DNA of 36,421 bases from Pseudonocardia sp. (lineage in GTDB: Bacteria; Actinomycetota; Actinomycetes; Mycobacteriales; Pseudonocardiaceae), in assembly GCA_026785945.1 (NCBI GenBank), contig JAJAZD010000117.1, positions 1-36,421 of the forward strand, written 5' to 3'. Below the pieces are notes generated by a model. That model saw only the letters and a program-made list of their open reading frames with translations, was not told where the DNA came from and ran no database searches. This document shows, one piece after another, positions 1 to 8,092 of this stretch. Numbering within the stretch: position 1 is the stretch's first letter; the number at the start of each line of letters is the position of its first letter. The position numbers and the translations under genes are program-made.

Positions 1-1545
1 CCCGGGCCCGCCGCGCGCGGACGGCCGCGGCGCGCTTGGGGGCGGGGGTGGACAGAGGCGCCAGCGGGGCCGCCCACGACGCCTCCCGCGCGCTCAGCGC
101 GGCGTGGAACTCGGCGGGCGGGACGCCGAAGCGGGACGGGTCGCCGCCCACCTCGTTGAGCGCCACGAATCGGTTCCACCGGTAGAATGTGGTGTCCTCG
201 ACGCCCTTGGCCATCACCATGCCCGACGTCTGCTGGACGCGCGTGGCGAGCTCACCACCCGGCTCGGCCAGCATCGCGGAGTGGATGGTGTCGAGGACGT
301 CGGCCAGGTCCGGACGGTGCGTGCGCGCCACCGATACCGCCGTGTCGAGCGCCACCCGACCCTCGGGCAGGTAGCTGCGGTAGACCGGGAAGCCGCAGAG
401 CAGCTCCGCGACGGCTGCGCGCACCCGCTCCGCGGCGGGACCGGCATCCTGCTCCGGCGCGGCGGCGGGTAGCGGCACCGAGGCCGCGATGCGGCCGACA
501 TCCGCGGCCAGGATCGTGCCCGCCACCTCGAGGCGCGCGGCGTGCTCGGCAGCGTGCAGGGATACCTTGGCCCCGATGTGCTCGGCTGCGAACTGGGTGA
601 GCAGACCCGCGCCGGACGGGTCGATGAACACCCCTTGGATCTCGCGCAGTGCCTCGTACCCCGAGGTTCCGTCGACCGGCCACGACGGCGGGATCTCCTC
701 GCCGACACCGAGGATCTTCTCCACGAGCAGCCAGCGGTCGGGCCCGATGGCGCCGCGCAGGCGCCGGGCGTAGGCACCCGGGTCCGACAGGCCGTCGGGA
801 TGGTCCACGCGGATGCCGTCGACATCGCCGTCGGCCACCCAACGCAGCACCTCGCGGTGGGTGGCCTCGAAGATCTCCGGGATCTCGACGCGGACTGCCG
901 CGAGCGTGGACACGTCGAAGAACCGCCGGTAGGTGAGTTCGGCCGCGCCGCGCTTCCACGACACGAGCCGGTAGTGCTGGCGCTCATGCACCTCCTGTGC
1001 GGTGCCCCCGCCGGTTCCGGGGGCGATGGGTACGGAGTGCTCGTAGTAGCGCAGCTCCGTCCCGTCGTCGGACAGCGAGAGCTCCGAGACCGCCTTCTCC
1101 GCGCCGCCGCCGTCCGTGTCGTCGGCCAGGATCGGGAGCAGGACCGGACCCGCGTCCCAGTCGATGTCGAAGTGGCCTGCGTACTCGGAGCCACGGCCGT
1201 GGCGCAGGACGTCCCACCACCAAGGGTTGGTCTTCGGCACGTCGACACCGAGGTGGTTGGGGACGATGTCGAGCACGAACTGCAGACCGTGCGCGCGCAC
1301 CGCCACCACCAGCGCCCGACGGCCCTCCTCGCCCCCCCGCTCGGCGGAAACCCGGGTGGGGTCCACCACGTCGTACCCGTGGTTGGAACCCGCACCCGAC
1401 TCCAGCAGCGGCGAGGTGTACAGCGCCCCGACCCCGAGGGCGTCGAGGTAGGGCAGGAGCTCCACGGCGTCGGCGAAGGTGGTGTCCGCGGAGAACTGCA
1501 GCCGGTACGTCGAGCCGGGCGCGCTCCCGTTCACGCCCCGTTCGG

Positions 1546-1549
<4 letters not shown>
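1..1549 (-). CDS. treY: Maltooligosyl trehalose synthase (TreY), 3' end cut off by the window
   Basis: TreY converts the reducing-end alpha-1,4 bond of maltooligosaccharides to the alpha,alpha-1,1 bond of trehalose; TreZ then releases trehalose. The first 516 codons are present (the family has about 750-830). Translation from the ATG at 1549 gives the GH13 TreY N-terminus STYRLQFSADTTFADAV, then GSNHGYDVVDP, the VPNHLG region, the nucleophile region VDGIRVDHPDG, and near the window edge GMVMAKGVEDTTFYRWNR and LNEVGGDP. The ATG overlaps the treX stop by 4 bases (ATGA), so translation is probably coupled; treZ is expected beyond the window. The last 25-30 codons (positions 1-85) depart from the family: the conserved STHDTKR motif with the third catalytic Asp reads STPAPKR. 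I think this is sequence error at a contig end, not a dead enzyme. Confidence 0.93.
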
Positions 1550-3714
<2,165 letters not shown>

Positions 3715-3733
3715 GGGGTCCTCCAGAACATCG

Positions 3734-3775
3734 TCGTGATCGGGCAGGTCGTGATCGGGGCAGGTCGTGATCGGG
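3734..3775. repeat. Tandem 15/16-bp repeat upstream of treX
   Basis: Two full copies and one partial copy of tcgtgatcgggcagg occur at 3734-3748, 3749-3764 (one extra g) and 3765-3775. They lie 20-61 bases upstream of the chosen treX start, where the promoter or 5' leader of the treXY operon should be. They may be regulator-binding repeats or simple slippage products; the sequence does not decide. Confidence 0.6.
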
Positions 3776-3896
3776 CGCATCATCGCTCGGGTCGCGGCCC
3801 GCCGCAGGAGGCTACCGGGGGACCTCGACAGCCCGCCGGATGCGACGGTCCGGTGGAGCCGAACGCGAGGTCAGGCCAGGTGGGCTCGACCTGCAC

Positions 3897-4151
3897 CTAC
3901 GGCCCGTCGAAGTCGTCGGACAGGACCACCACCGAGGCACTGCCGTGCCGGGCGACGTTGGCCGACTTGGCCCGTCCCGGGTACGTCGCGATCACGACGC
4001 GGCCCTGCTGGTCGACCCCGGCCGTGACCGGCGACCCCTGCCGTCCGCCGTCCCGGCGCGCGGTGAGCAGGATCATCCTGTGACGCGACCGCAGGAATGC
4101 GGTGAGCTCGTCACGGTCGACGGTGGTGTTCGTCGCGATGCTTCGGGACAT
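3897..4151 (-). pseudogene. Truncated PPOX-class (F420/FMN-dependent) oxidoreductase remnant
   Basis: The 84 codons from the ATG at 4151 match the N-terminal half of the actinobacterial split-barrel F420/FMN oxidoreductases (pyridoxamine-phosphate-oxidase fold, usually about 130-145 residues): ELTAFLRSRHRMILLTA, SPVTAGVDQQGRVVIATYP, RAKSANVARHGSASVVVLSDDFDGP. The frame then stops at TAG (3897-3899) exactly where the family has the Trp of DGPWVQV. The next in-frame codons still read VQVE before all similarity ends, so the C-terminal half of the barrel is gone. I read this as a decayed gene; a short functional protein is less likely. A TACGCT -10 box 7 bases before the ATG suggests the promoter survives. 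It is divergent from the HIT gene, with 31 bases between the start codons. Confidence 0.65.
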
Positions 4152-4182
4152 GATCACCAGCGTAGCGATAGTGTCCGAGGCA
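4152..4182. promoter_or_regulatory. 31-bp divergent promoter between the PPOX remnant and the HIT gene
   Basis: The whole space between the two start codons is 31 bases. On the minus strand TACGCT (4164-4159) sits 7 bases before the ATG at 4151, the spacing of a leaderless promoter. On the plus strand GATAGT (4167-4172) lies 10 bases before the HIT ATG, so the two -10 elements lie back to back. No clear -35 boxes are seen. Confidence 0.4.
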
Positions 4183-4608
4183 ATGAGCACCGTGTTCACG
4201 AGGATCATCGCCGGCGAGCTGCCCGGGCGATTCGTCTGGGCCGACGACCGGGCGGTCGGTTTCCTCTCGATCAACCCGCTGGGCCCGGGCCACACCCTGG
4301 TCGTGCCCCGCGCCGAGGTCGACCAGTGGATCGACGCCGACGCCGACCTTCTCGCCCACCTGACCTCGGTCTCGCAGGCGATCGGCCGGGCGGTGCGGGT
4401 GGTGTGGCAGCCGCCGCGCGTCGGGGTCGTCGTCGTCGGGTTCGAGGTCCCGCATTTGCACCTGCACGTGTTCCCGGCCTGGCGGATGGCGGACTTCGAC
4501 TTCCGCAACGCCGCCACTTCCGTCGACGACGCCGAGCAGGACGGCCACCGCGACGCGCTGCGGGCCGCGCTGCGCGACGCCGGGCATCACGCGCAGGTGC
4601 CGCGGTGA
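4183..4608 (+). CDS. HIT (histidine triad) family nucleotide hydrolase/transferase
   Basis: This 141-residue cytosolic protein carries the histidine-triad signature HLHLHVF (H-x-H-x-H, about residues 88-94), in which the middle His attacks the alpha-phosphate of nucleotide substrates such as adenosine phosphoramidates. The N-terminus TVFTRIIAGELPGRFVWADD and LSINPLGPGHTLVVPR are the usual HIT start and beta-hairpin. The frame is open 27 codons further upstream, but that would overlap the divergent gene and its promoter, and the family start matches the ATG at 4183. A hairpin follows the stop codon directly. The exact substrate cannot be told from sequence. Confidence 0.9.
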   Translation: MSTVFTRIIAGELPGRFVWADDRAVGFLSINPLGPGHTLVVPRAEVDQWIDADADLLAHLTSVSQAIGRAVRVVWQPPRVGVVVVGFEVPHLHLHVFPAWRMADFDFRNAATSVDDAEQDGHRDALRAALRDAGHHAQVPR

Positions 4609-4640
4609 CGGGCGGCTGATCCCCCGTCCGGGGCCGCCCG
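4609..4640 (+). terminator. Hairpin terminator after the HIT gene
   Basis: CGGGCGGC (4609-4616) pairs perfectly with GCCGCCCG (4633-4640). The 16-base loop contains a second small stem (cccc/gggg). It starts one base after the HIT stop codon. There is no T tract, as is common for actinobacterial terminators. Confidence 0.55.
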
Positions 4641-4695
4641 ATCGGCCCGCCCTCGCCGCGGCCGGTGCGCCATCGGGCGGCGGCCGAGCGAAACG

Positions 4696-4724
4696 CTGAC
4701 CACGCGCACACGGCTGCCTACGCT
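4696..4724 (+). promoter_or_regulatory. Predicted sigma-70-type promoter of the MFS gene
   Basis: CTGACC (4696-4701) and TACGCT (4719-4724) are separated by 17 bases, close to the vegetative TTGACA-N17-TANNNT pattern. The start point would be near 4731, leaving a leader of about 39 bases that contains the ribosome-binding site gaaaggg. Confidence 0.4.
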
Positions 4725-4769
4725 GGGTCCACCGGCCGCAGCGGAACCAGGCCGAAAGGGCGGGACCCG

Positions 4770-6083
4770 ATGAGCGGTGTCGATCCGGCTGACGGTGTCG
4801 GGTCGGGCGGTGTCGGGTCGGGCGGCGGGGGGTTCGGTCAGGTCTTCCGCGTCCCGGCGTTCCGCGCGATCTGGGCGGCCGAGCTGTTCTCGGTGGCCGG
4901 CGACCAGGTCGCCAGGGTCGCGCTCGCCGTTCTGGTCTACGGCCGGACCGGGTCGGCGGCGTGGGCGGCCACGACCTACGCCCTGACGTTCCTGCCGGCC
5001 CTGGTCGGTGGGGTGCTGCTCGCCGGCCTCGCCGATCGCTTCCCGCGCCGAGACGTGATCATCGTCAGCGACCTCCTGCGGGCCGTCCTCGTCGCGGTGA
5101 TGGCGATCCCACAACTCCCGCTGTGGCTGCTCTGCGGCATCCTCGTCGTCGTCGTGCTGCTCCACTCGCCGCACTCCGCGGCGCAGGGCGCGCTCATGCC
5201 CGAGATCCTCCGTGGCCGGTTGTACGAGCGGGGGCTCGCCGTCCGGCAGATGACGGCGCAGACCGCGCAGCTCGTGGGCTTCGCGGGCGGCGGGCTCCTG
5301 GTGGCCGCGATCAGTCCGTCGGTGGCCCTGCTCCTCGACGCCGCGACGTTCGCGCTGTCCGCCGTCCTGATCCGGTCGGGCGTCCCCGACCGGTCGCGAC
5401 CCGTCCCCGACCGGGCGCACCACCCGGCCGGTGGCTACCGCGCCGCGGTGAGGGGCATCGTCGACATCGCCGCCGACCCGAGGCGTCGGGCACTCGTGCT
5501 GCTCGCCTGGCTCGTCGGCTGTTACGTGGTCCCGGAGGCACTCGCAGCGCCGTACGCAGCCGAGATCGGCGCCGGGCCCTCCGTGGTCGGGATCATGATG
5601 GCCGCCGACCCGCTCGGCAGCGTGATCGGGGCATGGCTGTTCATACGGTTCGTGCCGGCCGACGTGCGCGAACGCATCGTCGGTGTCCTGGCCGTGGCCG
5701 CCGGCCTGCCGTTGATGCTGATGTTCCTACGACCCGAGGTCCCGGTGACCCTGCTGCTGTGGGGCGTATCGGGAATGTTCTCCACCGCCTACCTGCTGCA
5801 GACCCAGGCCAGTTTCGTACGGGCCACGCCCGATGCCGGACGCGGCCGCGCGATCGGCGTGGCGGCGTCCGGCATCATCGCCGGGCAGGGTGTGGCGGTC
5901 TTCCTCGGTGGCCTCCTCGCCGACCTGTGGAGCCCGTCGACCGCGATCGTGATCTTCGGGGCGATCGGCGCCCTGCTCGCGCTCGGTGGGACCGTGGCGT
6001 GGGCCCGCGCAGCCGGTGGAAGGGATTCCTCCGTCGCGATCTGGGCCCACGCCGACGCCACTTCCAGCCCGAGTGGCTCCTGA
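4770..6083 (+). CDS. MFS transporter, EntS/MFS_3-like exporter
   Basis: This 437-residue polytopic membrane protein has about ten to twelve hydrophobic segments. The MFS loop-2/3 motif appears as GLADRFPRRDVI (about residues 88-99). The overall pattern (FRVPAFRAIWAAELFSVAGDQVARVALAVLVY at the start, SPHSAAQGALMPE in the middle, and a second half beginning RRALVLLAWLVG) is that of the MFS_3/transmembrane secretion effector group that includes the enterobactin exporter EntS. The substrate is unknown. The ATG at 4770 was chosen because gaaaggg lies 10 bases upstream and the preceding codons are low-complexity. It is transcribed alone, convergent with the small-ORF unit at 6168-6258. The N-terminus carries a glycine-rich repeat (GSGGVGSGGGG). 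Confidence 0.88.
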   Translation: MSGVDPADGVGSGGVGSGGGGFGQVFRVPAFRAIWAAELFSVAGDQVARVALAVLVYGRTGSAAWAATTYALTFLPALVGGVLLAGLADRFPRRDVIIVSDLLRAVLVAVMAIPQLPLWLLCGILVVVVLLHSPHSAAQGALMPEILRGRLYERGLAVRQMTAQTAQLVGFAGGGLLVAAISPSVALLLDAATFALSAVLIRSGVPDRSRPVPDRAHHPAGGYRAAVRGIVDIAADPRRRALVLLAWLVGCYVVPEALAAPYAAEIGAGPSVVGIMMAADPLGSVIGAWLFIRFVPADVRERIVGVLAVAAGLPLMLMFLRPEVPVTLLLWGVSGMFSTAYLLQTQASFVRATPDAGRGRAIGVAASGIIAGQGVAVFLGGLLADLWSPSTAIVIFGAIGALLALGGTVAWARAAGGRDSSVAIWAHADATSSPSGS

Positions 6084-6145
6084 GTACGGCCCGGAGAGTC
6101 ACGCCCATGACCGCGCCGCTGCGCCGATCCGGTGGCGGTGGCGGT

Positions 6146-6172
6146 GGGGTCAGTGGGGTCAGTGGGGTCAGT
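6146..6172. repeat. Three tandem copies of ggggtcagt
   Basis: Exact 9-mers lie at 6146-6154, 6155-6163 and 6164-6172. Read on the minus strand they are ACTGACCCC and continue from the end of the 7-codon ORF, so its last codons (CAC TGA CCC) are triplicated. This looks like slippage at the edge of the repeat unit. Confidence 0.8.
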
Positions 6173-6191
6173 GCCATTCTTTGCCGCGCAC
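6168..6191 (-). CDS. Putative 7-codon ORF MRGKEWH, copy 1
   Basis: GTG CGC GGC AAA GAA TGG CAC TGA, with AAAGGAG (6204-6198) six bases before the GTG. The peptide is identical to that of copy 2 although the DNA differs at the Lys codon and the stop codon, which suggests the peptide or its translation is maintained. It is too short for normal gene finders. I recognise no family. The size recalls the minimal precursor genes of P450-modified peptides (biarylitides, MRYYH), but no cytochrome P450 or other modifying enzyme lies next to it. A regulatory upstream ORF is the main alternative. Confidence 0.4.
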   Translation of the reverse strand: MRGKEWH

Positions 6192-6234
6192 GAGGTGCTC
6201 CTTTCGGTGTGTGGTGTGGTGGGTGGTGGTGGGG

Positions 6235-6258
6235 TTAGTGCCATTCCTTGCCGCGCAC
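6235..6258 (-). CDS. Putative 7-codon ORF MRGKEWH, copy 2
   Basis: GTG CGC GGC AAG GAA TGG CAC TAA, with AAGGAG (6270-6265) six bases before the GTG. It is the promoter-proximal copy of the pair, 44 bases upstream of copy 1 in reading direction. An inverted repeat at 6295-6335 lies upstream and may hold its promoter or operator. No gene follows the pair on the minus strand, so it does not look like a leader peptide for a downstream operon. Confidence 0.4.
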   Translation of the reverse strand: MRGKEWH

Positions 6259-6294
6259 GGGGTGCTCCTTCCGGAGTGTCGGTCGATGACTGTG

Positions 6295-6335
6295 AGAGAT
6301 CATCGAAGTCGAACGTATCGTGATCGGTGATCTCT
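6295..6335. promoter_or_regulatory. Inverted repeat upstream of the mini-ORF pair
   Basis: AGAGATCA (6295-6302) and TGATCTCT (6328-6335) are perfect 8-base inverted copies with 25 bases between them. The interior contains TACGTT on the minus strand, a possible -10 box. The repeat is 21 bases upstream of the second 44-bp repeat. A role as operator is inferred from position alone. Confidence 0.3.
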
Positions 6336-6530
6336 GCACCGCGCGAGCACCGAATCAGGGTTTCACGGGAGCCCACCGAGGGCGGGCGGAGCACTCGGGC
6401 TTCGATGTGTTCGGAGCCCGGATTGGGCATCCGGATGCAGCAGAACACCCGAATGGCTCGCCTGCTGATCCTCCGACACGGTCCACTGCTGCCGACCGGC
6501 CTGCGTACGGCCCCGAGGGCGCTCGGACTG

Positions 6531-6560
6531 CTGACACCCGCGGCTGGGATGGACTACGAT
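6531..6560 (+). promoter_or_regulatory. Predicted promoter of the first GGDEF gene
   Basis: CTGACA (6531-6536) and TACGAT (6555-6560) with 18 bases between them closely fit a vegetative promoter. The start point would be near 6567, giving a leader of about 23-30 bases before the GTG/ATG start. Confidence 0.5.
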
Positions 6561-6589
6561 CGCGGGGGCCCGACGACTGGATGACGTAG

Positions 6590-7969
6590 GTGCGAATGTC
6601 CGACAACGATCAAGGGAAGCCTTGGCGATTCCCTGTACCGGGCGTTCTGTCTCTCCGGACCTGGACGCTGTGGAGCCTCCCCCCCTCTCTCGTGATCTCC
6701 GTCATCACAGTGGAGGTCACCATTCTGTCACTGGTCGGGTTGGGAGCGATGTCCGCCGGGCTCCCCTCGGACGCGGAGATCCGCGCAGGAGTGTTGGTCG
6801 GCGTCCTCGGCATTGCACACACGGAAGCCGTACGCAACGTCGAGCGGGTGCGTCGTCGCGTGATGGTGGAGGATCTGCACATCAACCTCGGCTCGGTGTG
6901 GTTCTTCGCCGGAGCCGTTCTGCTCTCGCCGACGCTCGCGGCAGCCTGTACCGCGGTCGTCCACGTCCACCTGTGGTGGCGGGCGGATGGTGCCCGGACT
7001 CCCCTGTACCGGCAGATCTTCAGTACGTCCTCACTGGCGATGGCGAGCTTCGCCGCCTCCGCGGCGATGACCTACGCGGCGGGCTCGGTCGGATCCGCGG
7101 CGCGGCTCGGCCAGGACATAGTGCCGGTGCTCGTGCTGGGAATGTTGGTTTTCGCGACGGTCAACACCGCCCTCGTCGCGGGAGCCATCGCCGTGAGCAG
7201 CCCTGGATCGAAGATCGAACAGCTCGTGGGTGATTGGGACGAGAACCTGCTCGAACTCACCACTCTTTGTCTCGGTGCACTCACCGCCGCCGCCATCGTG
7301 ATCAATCCTTGGCTGGTGGGTTTCGCGATCCTGCCGCTTCTGATGCTGCATCGCGCGGTGCTCGTTCGCCACCTCCGGGAAGCGGCCACGATCGACGGCA
7401 AGACCGGGCTCCTCAATGCGGCCGCCTGGCACACACAGGCTCAGCGAGCGTTGCGACGCGTCGTGCGCAGTACGCAACCGCGCGCTGTGCTCGTTCTCGA
7501 CCTCGACCACTTCAAGACGGTGAACGACACGCACGGGCATCTCGCCGGCGATCATGTGCTCGCCGCGGTGGCCGGTGCACTGCGGGACGAGGTGCGCGAC
7601 CGGGATCTCGTCGGGCGGTTCGGCGGCGAGGAGTTCGTGGTGCTGCTCTCCGGGTTGCAGAACGGTGGCGACGAGGAGTTCGAGGCCGTGGCCGAGCGGA
7701 TTCGGGGTCGGATCGCGTCGCTCCGCGTCGAGATCCCCACGCCGGACGGTCCGTTGACGGTCTCGGGGCTGAGCATCTCCGTCGGAGGGGTCGTGTGCCC
7801 GCAGGACGGCGGCGATCTCCAGGACCTGCTGCAGATCGCCGACACGGCTCTGTACGCGGCCAAGCATGCCGGCCGGAACATGGTCCGGATGGGCCCGGCC
7901 CGTCACGCATCGCTGCCCCGCGTCGCGGGCGAACCGTCGGTCACACACCAACGAGGACCCGCGCAGTAA
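6590..7969 (+). CDS. Membrane-anchored diguanylate cyclase (GGDEF), paralog 1
   Basis: This 459-residue protein has an N-terminal membrane region of about six hydrophobic segments (residues 20-265), then a GGDEF domain (about 275-440) that makes cyclic di-GMP from two GTP. Seen in the domain: [33 protein letters not shown], and the active site GGEEF (about 345-349). RDRD lies five residues before it, which is the RxxD inhibitory I-site, so product feedback is expected. SVGGV and DTALYAAKHAGRN complete the fold. The start may be GTG 6590 or ATG 6596; neither has a strong ribosome-binding site. It is followed directly by a paralog with the same architecture. Its GC content is visibly lower than that of the paralog. 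The membrane domain resembles no sensor I can name. Confidence 0.92.
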   Translation: MRMSDNDQGKPWRFPVPGVLSLRTWTLWSLPPSLVISVITVEVTILSLVGLGAMSAGLPSDAEIRAGVLVGVLGIAHTEAVRNVERVRRRVMVEDLHINLGSVWFFAGAVLLSPTLAAACTAVVHVHLWWRADGARTPLYRQIFSTSSLAMASFAASAAMTYAAGSVGSAARLGQDIVPVLVLGMLVFATVNTALVAGAIAVSSPGSKIEQLVGDWDENLLELTTLCLGALTAAAIVINPWLVGFAILPLLMLHRAVLVRHLREAATIDGKTGLLNAAAWHTQAQRALRRVVRSTQPRAVLVLDLDHFKTVNDTHGHLAGDHVLAAVAGALRDEVRDRDLVGRFGGEEFVVLLSGLQNGGDEEFEAVAERIRGRIASLRVEIPTPDGPLTVSGLSISVGGVVCPQDGGDLQDLLQIADTALYAAKHAGRNMVRMGPARHASLPRVAGEPSVTHQRGPAQ

Positions 7970-8026
7970 GTCACACGGAGTGACAAGTTCGAAGGAGGTC
8001 TACCCCGACGAGCGATGAGTTTCCCC

Positions 8027-8055
8027 CTGACACGCCGTCGGCCGATCACTAGCCT
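8027..8055 (+). promoter_or_regulatory. Predicted promoter of the second GGDEF gene
   Basis: CTGACA (8027-8032) and TAGCCT (8050-8055) are separated by exactly 17 bases. Transcription would begin near 8062, downstream of the ATG at 8015, which excludes that ATG for this transcript. The -35 hexamer is identical to that of the first GGDEF gene. Confidence 0.5.
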
Positions 8056-8092
8056 CGTTCGCATATTGCGGCACAGCGTTCGAGGGGGTCTC

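Larger units (their letters stand above)
6164..6274. repeat. 44-bp imperfect direct repeat pair
   Basis: 6164-6207 and 6231-6274 match at 40 of 44 positions. On the minus strand each has AAGGAG, six bases, GTG and a 7-codon frame with a stop. The two differences inside the frames are silent (AAA/AAG, TGA/TAA). The other two lie just upstream of the Shine-Dalgarno and in its spacer. The DNA between the copies is almost purely C and A on the minus strand (6206-6236). Confidence 0.85.
6084..6589. other. 506-bp spacer: duplicated mini-ORF unit, inverted repeat, GGDEF promoter
   Basis: No conventional gene is supported here. The stretch holds a triplicated 9-mer (6146-6172), two 44-bp repeats with 7-codon ORFs (6164-6207, 6231-6274), an 8-bp inverted repeat (6295-6335) and the promoter of the first GGDEF gene (6531-6560). 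Open frames of 85-89 codons at 6320-6589 have no recognisable domain and overlap that promoter, so I do not call them. 6336-6530 shows nothing else I can support. Confidence 0.7.

Noticed and set aside
6164-6274. A biarylitide-type RiPP cluster
   Set aside because: The mini-ORFs are similar in size to biarylitide precursors, but there is no cytochrome P450 or peptide-modifying enzyme in the surrounding genes, so only the mini-ORFs are reported.
6320-6589. Overlapping open frames of 85-89 codons on the plus strand before the GGDEF gene
   Set aside because: No domain, no ribosome-binding site, and the ends cover the likely promoter at 6531-6560.
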